From Bacteroidia bacterium (GTDB lineage: Bacteria > Bacteroidota > Bacteroidia > CAIKAF01): a stretch of 64,000 bases of DNA. Of the stretch, positions 1-8,291 are shown one piece after another; the first letter of the stretch is position 1; each line of letters begins with the position of its first letter. A program made the translations under genes and the position numbers. The notes beneath the pieces were generated by a model. That model did no database searches and was not told the DNA's origin. It worked only from the letters and a program-made list of their open reading frames with translations. Location: the NCBI GenBank assembly GCA_016742095.1, contig JACVCJ010000002.1, positions 62,001 to 126,000 on the forward strand, written 5' to 3'.

Positions 1-101
1 CGCCGTATGAGACCACCCGGCGGGTGCTCGACTTTGTTTCGGGCCTTACCGACCGGCACGCCCTGCTGCTGCATAAAAAACTAATGGGTGTAGAAATATG
101 A
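1..101 (+). CDS. C-terminal end of a dGTPase-like HD hydrolase (partial)
   Basis: Only the last 32 codons lie in the window, in the frame that ends at the TGA at 99-101. The visible tail contains a D-F-V-S-G-L-T-D-R-H-A-L segment followed by a short basic helix. This resembles the C-terminus of deoxyguanosinetriphosphate triphosphohydrolases, which usually carry a DY(I/V)SGMTD(R)YAL stretch there. The stop overlaps the ATG of the next gene (ATGA at 98-101), so the two are probably translationally coupled. The assignment rests on one short motif; the catalytic HD residues are outside the window. Confidence 0.5.
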   Translation, partial: PYETTRRVLDFVSGLTDRHALLLHKKLMGVEI

Positions 102-430
102 ACGCCAACGACCGCTTTGAAGAAATACGCCGCATGCTGGCCGAGGAGCCGGACGATCTTTTCCTGCACTACGCCATGGCCCTGGAATACGTACGCCTGG
201 GCGAACCACAGCAGGGAATTGCCATATTGACGGCCATCCGCGAAAAAGACCCGGAATACCTGCCCGTGTACATGAAACTGGGCACCCTGTACCAGGCCCT
301 GCAACGATATCCCGATGCGGTGGAAGTGCTGGAAGCCGGCATCCGCGAGGCCCGCGTACAACAGCAGTTCAAGACCCTGACCGAACTGGAACAGGTGCTG
401 GAAATGGTGCGCGAAGATATGGAAGATTAA
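98..430 (+). CDS. Small TPR-repeat protein
   Basis: A 110-residue cytoplasmic protein without a signal peptide. Residues about 19-88 form two to three tetratricopeptide-like helical pairs: the pattern LHYAMALEYVRLGEPQQGI is followed by a second unit containing YLPVYMKLGTLYQALQRY. The rest is an acidic helix ending in Glu-Asp. TPR proteins are protein-protein interaction adaptors; nothing here identifies the partner. Its start overlaps the stop of the upstream dGTPase-like gene by four bases, so it belongs to that operon. No terminator is visible directly after it. Confidence 0.75.
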   Translation: MNANDRFEEIRRMLAEEPDDLFLHYAMALEYVRLGEPQQGIAILTAIREKDPEYLPVYMKLGTLYQALQRYPDAVEVLEAGIREARVQQQFKTLTELEQVLEMVREDMED

Positions 431-911
431 CCCCTGCCGATCTCCTAAATCTCTGTTAACGGATACGGGAAAATGTATTTCCGGAGTTTTATTAGGTATA
501 TGCGGATGAAAAGCGGTTCCTGTGATTTTGAAAAAAGCAGGGCTATTAAGAAAATGCAAAAAACAGGACCGGAGTTTTGGTTATTTCACTAAAAGTCTTA
601 TCTTTTCAGCAGCAAAAACGGCCACAGGATTCTGTGTACCCTGAACTTAATGCTTTGGCGGATGATTCAAAACCGTGTGGACAATACGTACATGCATACC
701 TGCTTCAGCCCTCTTTCCCACTTCGCGCAGGCATTACCCGATGCTTCGGCCGGCAGAAGTAACAACTTTCGGTAATCTTTCATAACGCACACATATGTGA
801 GGAGCCTGTCAAATGCAAGAGACAGGCTTTTTTTATGCATGCATACCAATTTCACAAGGTGCCGCCATTCCCCTACGCATTTATTTCCCATATTTGAACA
901 AATCTATATCT
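431..911. other. Intergenic region, 481 bp
   Basis: This stretch separates the TPR gene from the lipase gene. No convincing coding region is present: the one 60-codon open stretch (577-762) has no family resemblance and starts on a non-ATG codon. The only clear element is the hairpin terminator at 804-834. The terminator stands about 370 bp after the TPR stop, so a short untranslated or non-coding transcript could end there, but no RNA family is recognisable. Confidence 0.5.
804..834 (+). terminator. Rho-independent terminator upstream of the lipase gene
   Basis: A perfect 7-bp stem, GCCTGTC (804-810) and GACAGGC (821-827), with a 10-nt loop, is followed by seven T (828-834). Orientation is plus. 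It insulates the lipase gene from transcription arriving from the left. Confidence 0.8.
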
Positions 912-2000
912 ATGCTTCGTACTAAATCTTTATTCGTACTGCTGGCGCTGGTCCTTGTACTTCCACTGAAAGCCGCCCTGCAGCCCGGCTTCGATAAACA
1001 GGAGTACCTGGAAATGCTGCGGATCATCGCCACATTCTCTGAGAACCCGGCCTCTACATTTCCGAAACCGGAACACTATACCCGCATTCACCGTTCACCG
1101 GCCTTTGTCATGGACAATATGTACGATCTCTGGTACAACCCGGCCGAAAAAGCCGTGGCCATACACCTGCGCGGTACCACGGGCAAGGCCATCAGCTGGC
1201 TTGAGAATTTCTACGCAGCCATGATCCCCGCCGAAGGTTCGGTACAGCTGGGCAACGGCCAACAGTTCGCCTATAAGTTCTCTTCCGATAAAAGAGCGGC
1301 CGTACACGTGGGTTGGACCGTTGGACTGGGCTATATGGTAAACGATATGAAGACCCGCCTCGACTCCGTGCTCAACAGCGGGGTACGCGACCTGGTGGTG
1401 GTAGGACACAGCCAGGGCGGAGCGCTCGCCTTCCTGATGACGGCCTACCTGCGCCAGGCACAGCTCGACGGTAAAATTCCGGCCGATACACGCATCAAGA
1501 CCTATTCCAGCGCCGGCCCCAAGCCCGGTAACCTGTATTTTGCCTACGATTACGAACGCCAGACACAGAACGGCTGGGCCTTTAACGTGATCAACGCGGC
1601 CGACTGGGTACCCGAAACGCCCATCTCCATACAGACACTGAACGATTTCAATACCACCAATCCCTTTAAAAATGCCAAAAAGCTCTTTAAAAAACAGAAA
1701 TTCCCCCAGAATATCCTGTTCAGGTATTTCTTTAACCAGCTGGAAAGACCCACGACCAAAGCCCGCAAAAAATACGAGAAATTCCTGGGCAAACTGGTAG
1801 GCGGATTCGTGGAAAAACAGGTGGAAGGCGCCGTGCCGCCCCCGTTCTTTCAAAGTAGCAATTATGTACGCACCGGCCACACCATTGTACTGTACCCCGA
1901 TGCCGAATACTATACGCAATTCCCGGAAAGCGACACCAACTTCTTTGTGCACCACATGTTTGCGCCCTATTATCACCTGGCGCAGAAACTAAATATGTAA
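912..2000 (+). CDS. Secreted lipase, class 3 family
   Basis: A 362-residue alpha/beta hydrolase. The ATG at 912 is chosen because it begins a clean signal peptide (basic start, then a hydrophobic stretch to about residue 21); an in-frame upstream codon at 813 would place the terminator hairpin inside the gene. The nucleophile elbow is GHSQGG at residues 165-170, with Ser167 as catalytic serine, preceded by beta-strand DLVVV, as in fungal-type class 3 lipases. A later Asp in the segment NAADWVPETP and a C-terminal His are candidates for the rest of the triad. It probably cleaves acyl esters in the periplasm or outside the cell. It stands alone, with terminators on both sides; the substrate is unknown. 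Confidence 0.8.
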   Translation: MLRTKSLFVLLALVLVLPLKAALQPGFDKQEYLEMLRIIATFSENPASTFPKPEHYTRIHRSPAFVMDNMYDLWYNPAEKAVAIHLRGTTGKAISWLENFYAAMIPAEGSVQLGNGQQFAYKFSSDKRAAVHVGWTVGLGYMVNDMKTRLDSVLNSGVRDLVVVGHSQGGALAFLMTAYLRQAQLDGKIPADTRIKTYSSAGPKPGNLYFAYDYERQTQNGWAFNVINAADWVPETPISIQTLNDFNTTNPFKNAKKLFKKQKFPQNILFRYFFNQLERPTTKARKKYEKFLGKLVGGFVEKQVEGAVPPPFFQSSNYVRTGHTIVLYPDAEYYTQFPESDTNFFVHHMFAPYYHLAQKLNM

Positions 2001-2020
2001 TTTTACGTATACTATAGAAT

Positions 2021-2047
2021 AAGGCGGTCCCTGGGTCGCCTTTTTTT
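2021..2047 (+). terminator. Terminator after the lipase gene
   Basis: AGGCG (2022-2026) and CGCCT (2037-2041) form a short GC-rich stem with a 10-nt loop, followed by a T tract to 2047. It lies between the convergent lipase and TonB-dependent receptor genes. The opposite strand has a weaker T tract, so it serves mainly the lipase. Confidence 0.7.
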
Positions 2048-2051
2048 ATGG

Positions 2052-4424
2052 CTACAGCTTTATGCCGAGCGTTACGTAGTAATTGCGCGGGTCTGAAGGC
2101 AGGATGCCCGGTCCGGGATAACCGGAAGCCCGGCGCGTAAAATAGCGGGCATTAAAGAGGTTGTTGCAGCCGGCCGAAATACGGAACTTACCGAAGTCGT
2201 AGGCGGCGGAAAGATCGCCCAGGTGATAGGCCGGGATAATGCCCGTGATACCGTCGGCAGAAGAAAGGGTGTTGTTGGCATCGGTATATTGCAGCGAGGT
2301 ATAAGTATACTGGAACTGCATGCTGAAACCACGTATACGGTACGAGATACCGTTGCGCAGGATCCATTCCGGGGCCAGTTCCACGCGTTTGCCTTCGAGC
2401 GATTTATTGCCGGAACGGGTATACCGTGCATTCGTATAGGCCGCGCTCGCAAACAGGCTCAGCACACCGCAACGTTCCCGGCAACGGAAAATGGGCAGGA
2501 TATTCAGTTCGGCAAAAGCCTCCGCCCCGATATTGCGGGAATTGGCCACATTGGTGCGGAACTGGTAAATATTGAGATCGGCGTCGTAACGCGTTACCGT
2601 GCCGATGCGGCCGTTGTAGGCCAGGTAATACGCACTGATATCAAAACGGAGGATATTACGGAACGTGCCGCGGAAACCCAGGTCGGCATTAAAACCTTTT
2701 ACATCGTGCAGGGCTGAATCTACGCGCAGGTTGGGATTATTTACCCGGATATCGTTGAAGTTCACCGGTGAATAGTTCTGTGCAAAACTTGCGTATAGCT
2801 GTGTGGTATAGCTGGTCTTGTATGCCATGGAAACGCCGCCCAGGGCAAAAGCACGGCTGCTGTTACGCTGTTCATCGGTACGTACGCCATTCGTTTTGTA
2901 AAAACCGTCGGACCGGGTCTGGATAAACTCTACCCGCACGCCCGGAGTAAGTGAAAAACGAGAAGTAAGGTACCAGATATTTTCGGCAAACCAGGCTGCA
3001 TTCCAGGAGGGAAAACGAAAATCGGAATCTTCGGGATCGTCCGGCGTTTTAAAGCGGTAATCGGCGTCGGAAGCGTCGGAGCCCAGACCCTGTGTTCGCC
3101 GGGTATGTCCGTGGTAAATGCGCACTCCGGTCAGGAAACGGCTCTGTACCTTACGGATCTTGTATTCCTGCAGAAAGCGGATCTCGGAACCCAGGTTGAG
3201 GTAACGATCGGTAAGCAGGTTACGGTAACCGCCCGTATCGGGTTGTGTAACGGCGTCGAGATTGCCCACGCTGGAACGGCCGGCGATCACGGCAAAGGTA
3301 CGTACGTTGAGCCGGCTGCGGGGCGTGATCTCGTAATCGAGGGTATGTGCGATGATGTTCCAGGAAGCGGCAAACCAGTTACGGTCGCGGTACGAGGCAC
3401 GCGGGTCCTTGGCAAAGAGCGCATCGCTGAGTCCGCCCGGCTGTTGCATATTGTACTGCATGCCGGTGTATTCCAGGCCCATACGTACTTTTTGGGACAC
3501 CTGCCATTCCAGGGCTGCGTAGCCATTGCTAATGTCGAAACCGGTATGGGCCCGCCAGCCGTCACCGCGGCGTTTGCCGGCATAGGCCAGGTAACTGAAT
3601 TTTCCTTTATGCCCACCCACGGCTGCGTTCAGCGCCATAAAACCGAAGGAACCGAGCGTAGCCTGTAATTCGGCCTGCACGGGTTTCTCCGTATACTTTT
3701 TCATCACGAAATTGATCATGCCGCCGAACTGGGGCCCATATTGCAGGGAAGCCGCCCCGCGGATCACCTCGATGCGTTGCAGCACGAAGGCCGGCGGTGT
3801 ATAATAACTCTCCGGATAGCCCAGGGCATCGGCAGCGATATCGTAACCGTTCTGCCGCACGTTGAATTCAGCCATACGACCGGGATTCAGTCCGCGCGTG
3901 GCAATGGACATCTGTATGCCTCCCCCGTCGTTCTCCTGTATATGGATGCCGGGTACTTTTGCAAAGATCTGCCGCGCCGTATTGGCCGCCAGGTTACCCT
4001 GCACGCCGTCCAGCTGTATCACTTCGTGTTTTTTCCCGGCATAGATCGCTACGTTCTGTACATCGGGCAGACGATGATCATTGCGTTCCACGATGCGTAC
4101 GATGCTCAGCATGGTGGAATCCCCGGCAAGCAGGATATCGGCCGTGGTTACCTTACCCGCTTCTACGTACAATTGCCGGAACACCCTTTTGTAGCCCAGT
4201 GCCGAAACTTCCAGCTGGTAAGCGCCCTCGGGCAGACCGTTCATACGGTAAAAACCGCTGGTGTCACTGGAAGTACCCCGTTGCAACGCCGGAATGTAAA
4301 TATGTGCCGGGCCCCTTTCCGTACCGGTAAAGGAAACGTGTCCCTGCAGAACACTGGTCTGTGCGGCGGCGTGGCTAAACAGCAGACAGAAACTCAGTAA
4401 GAAGAAAAAGTATCTAAGGTTCAT
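2052..4424 (-). CDS. TonB-dependent outer-membrane receptor, FecA-like
   Basis: A 790-residue outer-membrane receptor for TonB-energised import. It has a signal peptide (residues 1-21), then a carboxypeptidase-regulatory-like beta domain (about 25-105, with the S-D-T-S-G-F-Y-R motif), a plug domain (about 130-245, with VPGIHIQENDGG and the IRGAASLQYGPQFGG segment), and a 22-strand type barrel to the C-terminus, which ends with alternating aromatic residues. The plug resembles that of Fe(III)-dicitrate and related siderophore receptors. It is the last gene of the imelysin operon, and its start overlaps the HTTM gene by 11 bases. This context argues for iron or another metal complex as the substrate, but the ligand cannot be read from sequence. 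Confidence 0.88.
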   Translation of the reverse strand: MNLRYFFFLLSFCLLFSHAAAQTSVLQGHVSFTGTERGPAHIYIPALQRGTSSDTSGFYRMNGLPEGAYQLEVSALGYKRVFRQLYVEAGKVTTADILLAGDSTMLSIVRIVERNDHRLPDVQNVAIYAGKKHEVIQLDGVQGNLAANTARQIFAKVPGIHIQENDGGGIQMSIATRGLNPGRMAEFNVRQNGYDIAADALGYPESYYTPPAFVLQRIEVIRGAASLQYGPQFGGMINFVMKKYTEKPVQAELQATLGSFGFMALNAAVGGHKGKFSYLAYAGKRRGDGWRAHTGFDISNGYAALEWQVSQKVRMGLEYTGMQYNMQQPGGLSDALFAKDPRASYRDRNWFAASWNIIAHTLDYEITPRSRLNVRTFAVIAGRSSVGNLDAVTQPDTGGYRNLLTDRYLNLGSEIRFLQEYKIRKVQSRFLTGVRIYHGHTRRTQGLGSDASDADYRFKTPDDPEDSDFRFPSWNAAWFAENIWYLTSRFSLTPGVRVEFIQTRSDGFYKTNGVRTDEQRNSSRAFALGGVSMAYKTSYTTQLYASFAQNYSPVNFNDIRVNNPNLRVDSALHDVKGFNADLGFRGTFRNILRFDISAYYLAYNGRIGTVTRYDADLNIYQFRTNVANSRNIGAEAFAELNILPIFRCRERCGVLSLFASAAYTNARYTRSGNKSLEGKRVELAPEWILRNGISYRIRGFSMQFQYTYTSLQYTDANNTLSSADGITGIIPAYHLGDLSAAYDFGKFRISAGCNNLFNARYFTRRASGYPGPGILPSDPRNYYVTLGIKL

Positions 4425-5763
4425 CGCTGCGTATCCATTTTTTGTGGTAAAAACTTTCTTTCTCGGCGGCCAGGTTGGTGTGCGGGTCTATCAGCACACG
4501 ACTGCCCCGGCCGTTCACAGCCACGTAGCACTGTGCATACACTTCGGGCGCTGCATTTCCCCTGGCTTTTTCTGCTTCGGCAAGCATATGGGCAAACTGC
4601 AGGATCATATCGGGCTGCGAGCTCATCATCCGTTCCTGTTGTTTACTGAGCCATTCCGAAGGATATACAATGTGGTCTCTGCCGCTGCGCGGATCATGCA
4701 CACGAAACTCACAGATGCCGTTCTTTTCCATCAGCATCACGTTCCAGGAAAAACGGAAGCCTTCTTCCGTGATAAAAGGATCGCCCGGGTACAGCAGGTA
4801 GCGGAACGGCAGCAGTATCTGCAGCAAAAAGAACGGCAGCAGCAGGTAACTCAGTACCGGGGCTTTCCCTGGAACCGGCAGCGAAAACTGTGTTCCCCAG
4901 AGGAAGCGCAGAGGCTGCAACCAGCGTCGGTGCTGTTCCTGCGGGAAGAACACCAGGGCGGCGAACATCATAATATAGGGGAACATGCCGATGTTAAACA
5001 GCACACCCGTACAGATATGGAAAAACACCACCAGTACATAGGCAGGTACCCGCGTACGTTTCCACAGCAGCAGAAAGGGTATGGAAATATCGAAGAGCAT
5101 TCCGGCCCAGCTGGCCAGGTAAGCCGTAATTTCCTGTTCGAGCAGCGGCCCGATGAGCGGAATATCGTTATTGGCCTGCAGCCAGATACGCAGCGGCTGT
5201 GCATGCAGCAGCCAGTCGGGTTTGATCTTGGCGATGCCGGCAAAAAAGTATACAGATCCCACCTGCAGCAGTAAGGCCAGGTAATGATAACGGCGTACCG
5301 CCTGCCGCACACGACCCGCACGGGCATCGAAAGAGGCCACGGCATGTGCCGGCAGAAAGATCAGCAGGAAGGCCGCCAGGCTGATAAAGTAGTAATGATT
5401 GAGGTAATTGGTCTTATCGATCAGTTCTACATAGGTGAACAAAAGGAAAAAAGCTACGGCCGAAAAACGGTAATAAAAACCCAGCGCTATACCCAGCGAA
5501 AACAGCACCAGCAGGCCAAATGCGGCATACATAAGCGGTTCCGGCAGCGGTTTTACCCACTCGAAGCCGTAAAAAGGGAAATAGACCTTCGGCAGGACGT
5601 ACAATTCGTATATCCATCCTTTACCGGCGAAACGCAATAGGGAAAGGCACATCAGCAGTCCGAAACCCAGGCGGAAAAATGCCAGTGTCCAGGCCGCACC
5701 GGGATCGGGTTCCCGCCAGGCACGGAGGGAAAAAGCAACGTGTTTAGTCGCCGTCGTTGTCAT
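4414..5763 (-). CDS. HTTM-domain membrane protein (gamma-carboxylase-like)
   Basis: A 449-residue polytopic inner-membrane protein of the HTTM family, the transmembrane region related to vitamin K-dependent gamma-glutamyl carboxylase. The N-terminal two-thirds has about nine hydrophobic helices; the segment TYVELIDKTNYLNHYYFISL is a hallmark of bacterial HTTM proteins. The last third (from about residue 340) is soluble, with a segment reading F-R-V-H-D-P-R-S-G-R. It overlaps both neighbours (20 bases with the imelysin gene, 11 with the receptor gene), so it is co-translated with metal-uptake genes. No carboxylase activity can be claimed; its role beside imelysins and a TonB receptor is not established. 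Confidence 0.8.
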   Translation of the reverse strand: MTTTATKHVAFSLRAWREPDPGAAWTLAFFRLGFGLLMCLSLLRFAGKGWIYELYVLPKVYFPFYGFEWVKPLPEPLMYAAFGLLVLFSLGIALGFYYRFSAVAFFLLFTYVELIDKTNYLNHYYFISLAAFLLIFLPAHAVASFDARAGRVRQAVRRYHYLALLLQVGSVYFFAGIAKIKPDWLLHAQPLRIWLQANNDIPLIGPLLEQEITAYLASWAGMLFDISIPFLLLWKRTRVPAYVLVVFFHICTGVLFNIGMFPYIMMFAALVFFPQEQHRRWLQPLRFLWGTQFSLPVPGKAPVLSYLLLPFFLLQILLPFRYLLYPGDPFITEEGFRFSWNVMLMEKNGICEFRVHDPRSGRDHIVYPSEWLSKQQERMMSSQPDMILQFAHMLAEAEKARGNAAPEVYAQCYVAVNGRGSRVLIDPHTNLAAEKESFYHKKWIRSDEP

Positions 5764-6862
5764 TGAGCGTAATGGTAATGCCCAGGTTGTTTACCATGTC
5801 TACCTTCAGGTAAACCAGTAAGCGCTGCAGTTCGGTGTAGAGTTCGTTCACCTGTGCCGGCTGCTGGCTTACCGCATCGGACAGGGGCATGGTTACTGCG
5901 TCGCATTTGCTGCGGCATACGCCAAACTGGTCGCTTATGACCTTCGAAAGCGCCACGCCGTCGAGTTCGGCTTCGGTAAAGTCCAGGTAATCGTCGAAGC
6001 CCTGCCCGTCGCCGCCTTTGAAACAGGCTTCGAGTATGTCCAGGTTCACCCGTATAAATGCCATAGATTCGCTGCTGTAATAAGCCTCTACGTTCATAGG
6101 ATACAGGTTGCCGTCCTTTTTACCGGCCGGGGCGCCTACTTTCATTCCCTTGATGTAATCTTCCAGGGCAAAGAGCTCGTTCACCAGGCTGTTGGACGAA
6201 GAACTGATGCCCGTGCCGTCGTTCTGCGTGAACGTGGACAGGTACGTACCGCTCCATTCGGCCGACAGTTGCTGGGCATGGTCCTGCAACAGGTCTGTGA
6301 GTGCCAGCAGGTAATCCTTACGTTTAGATGCATCGGCCGCCGTGGTAAAACGGTCGAGCACGGCGCTGTTGCCGCCCGTTTTGTCAAAGATCAGGTATTC
6401 GATCACCGGACTGCCTTTTACCGTACTGCCCTTGCTGTTGAGGTCCTGTTTGGTAATAGTAGTGCTGTTAGCGAGGTAATTGTTAACGTCATTGGTACGT
6501 ACCGGCCAGAAGTCGATCATGGGATACAGCAGGGCATTTTTTACCGGCCCTTCCTGGAACAGCTCTATTTTTTTAATGGCGTAGGCCGTTTCTTTCCAGC
6601 GTTGCTGTACTATTTCCAGTCCGGCTATATCCGGCGCCGCACAAAAAGCCTGGGCCTCGGTTTCCAGCTGGGTGGAAGCGGTGGCAAATTCCACGAACGA
6701 AGGTACGATCACCTTGTTGCCAATGTCGGTAAGCATGGTTTTGCGGTCGAAACAATCGGCCGATTTACAGTCCTTTTTGCAGGACGGCACCAGCAGTACA
6801 CCCGTCAGGGCCGCCAGGGCCAGCACGGGAACCAGGATGCTGCGTATACCTTTATTTTTCAT
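5744..6862 (-). CDS. Imelysin-family lipoprotein, second copy (degenerate motif)
   Basis: A 372-residue periplasmic lipoprotein: an N-terminal hydrophobic stretch is followed by a lipobox with Cys at about residue 28 (L-V-P-S-C). The body is helical, as in imelysin (M75) proteins such as IrpA, and ends in an acidic D-N-D-G-D tail. The family's G-x-H-x-x-E motif is altered: the matching segment reads GSPVIEYLIFD, with Pro in place of the His. It may therefore bind metal differently from the first imelysin of this operon or play a structural role. Its start overlaps the stop of the di-heme oxidoreductase gene by four bases, and its end overlaps the HTTM gene. Confidence 0.8.
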   Translation of the reverse strand: MKNKGIRSILVPVLALAALTGVLLVPSCKKDCKSADCFDRKTMLTDIGNKVIVPSFVEFATASTQLETEAQAFCAAPDIAGLEIVQQRWKETAYAIKKIELFQEGPVKNALLYPMIDFWPVRTNDVNNYLANSTTITKQDLNSKGSTVKGSPVIEYLIFDKTGGNSAVLDRFTTAADASKRKDYLLALTDLLQDHAQQLSAEWSGTYLSTFTQNDGTGISSSSNSLVNELFALEDYIKGMKVGAPAGKKDGNLYPMNVEAYYSSESMAFIRVNLDILEACFKGGDGQGFDDYLDFTEAELDGVALSKVISDQFGVCRSKCDAVTMPLSDAVSQQPAQVNELYTELQRLLVYLKVDMVNNLGITITLNDNDGD

Positions 6863-8268
6863 AATGAGCGTAAAAAAGTGATGATGGCACTGCGTTTATC
6901 TTTAGAAAGGTCCATGAATGCGTTTTTGATCTTTTCGGCCTCTCCCCCATGCCAGAGTATGGCCTCTTCGTACCCGCGGGCCCGGCCGTCGTGCAGCAGG
7001 TAGGTGTGGTTGTTCACCGTCTGCAGCAGACCGATGCCCCAGAGCGGCGGCGTACGCCATTCACGGCCGGTGGCGCTGTATTCAGGGCGATTGTCGGACA
7101 GGCCTTCGCCCATATCGTGCAGCAGGAAATCGGAATAGGGACGGATCACCTGGTTCGAAAGCTGCGATAACAGCGGGTGTGTGCCCGTCTGCATGCGGCC
7201 GATATGACATTTTGCACAGCCGATATCATTGAACAGCTGTTTGCCTTTAAGCACTTCGGCATCGCGTACATTACGACGGCCGGGTACGGCCAGGGCAGCA
7301 GTATAAAAGGCCACCGTGGCGAACACATCGTCCCCGATCTCCGGCGAACCGCCGTTGGGCAGCGCTCCGTATTGTGTAAGCTGGGTGCCGTAGAGATTTT
7401 CCGTGGGAAAAATGGACGAGGTGATACCGATATCGTTCCGGAAAGCCGCCGCCACCTGTATTTTTACAGAGGGAGCGCCTGCTTTCCAGCCAAAACGGCC
7501 CAGGCGCATGGACTGTGTACTTTCGTCCCACACGTAATTGGGGCGGCCCGAAATACCGTCGCCGTTAGCATCCGAAGGATCGGCAAAAGATTCGATGAGC
7601 GCAGCCGGCAAAGCGTCGATAAGCCCGGTGCCACCCATATAGGGCGCTACGCGGGGCGATGTCATTACACCCGACAATGCGGGGTTCTGCAGGCTGTACA
7701 CCGGCACCCGCAGCGAGTATGGGGTTCCGTCCGGGTAGGTTCCTGGCATTTCGTAATAACTGATGTTCACATTGCCTTCAGATTCGCCCACGCCCTGTAT
7801 ACTGAAGGGATTGAGCTGTGTACCGAAATTATCTGCCGGTTTGGGGCCGCCGTGTGCATCCGTTCCGTTCACGCTCAGTTTCATAAGCAGCGAAACGGCC
7901 GGTTCTCCGAATTCAGGCGGTGCACCGCGGCCGTCTTTCCCGTGGCAGGATGCACAGGACACCGCATTGAAAAAAGGGCCCAACCCGTCGCGCGCCACCG
8001 TAGACGAAGGCGCCGTGACCCAGGGATTGCGGTTGAAGGAATTACCCACCACAAAATCGGAGTTCTCTTCCAGCGACAGACCCGGCACGGCATTGCCGAA
8101 GGCGTTCACCGATTCATCGAAGACCGTGGCCTCCTGTCCGCCGGAATATTCTTCATTCGGCTCATACCCTTCTTTATTGTAACTGTGCTTGTTACAGGAC
8201 ATGAAAAAAACCAGAAGAGCCGCCATTACAGCGGCTCCCGGAAGAATATGTTTAACGGAAGGGTGCAT
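6859..8268 (-). CDS. Di-heme oxidoreductase (DUF1111 family) lipoprotein
   Basis: A 469-residue periplasmic lipoprotein (lipobox Cys at about residue 25) of the di-heme thiol oxidoreductase or putative peroxidase family. Two c-type heme sites are visible: CASCH at residues 105-109 and CAKCH at 351-355. A segment around residues 230-245 (D-P-S-D-A-N-G-D-G-I-S-G-R) is typical of the family. The length is normal. In EfeUOB-like iron uptake an imelysin-type protein works with a heme peroxidase (EfeB); here a c-type di-heme protein sits between two imelysin genes and could serve the analogous redox step. That parallel is inference. It overlaps the second imelysin gene by four bases and follows the first by 23 bases. 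Confidence 0.87.
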   Translation of the reverse strand: MHPSVKHILPGAAVMAALLVFFMSCNKHSYNKEGYEPNEEYSGGQEATVFDESVNAFGNAVPGLSLEENSDFVVGNSFNRNPWVTAPSSTVARDGLGPFFNAVSCASCHGKDGRGAPPEFGEPAVSLLMKLSVNGTDAHGGPKPADNFGTQLNPFSIQGVGESEGNVNISYYEMPGTYPDGTPYSLRVPVYSLQNPALSGVMTSPRVAPYMGGTGLIDALPAALIESFADPSDANGDGISGRPNYVWDESTQSMRLGRFGWKAGAPSVKIQVAAAFRNDIGITSSIFPTENLYGTQLTQYGALPNGGSPEIGDDVFATVAFYTAALAVPGRRNVRDAEVLKGKQLFNDIGCAKCHIGRMQTGTHPLLSQLSNQVIRPYSDFLLHDMGEGLSDNRPEYSATGREWRTPPLWGIGLLQTVNNHTYLLHDGRARGYEEAILWHGGEAEKIKNAFMDLSKDKRSAIITFLRSL

Positions 8269-8291
8269 CTTGGATCAGGTGCGCAAATCTA

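Noticed and set aside
577-762. A 61-codon open frame in the 481-bp gap
   Set aside because: No ATG start, no family resemblance, and no promoter that fits.
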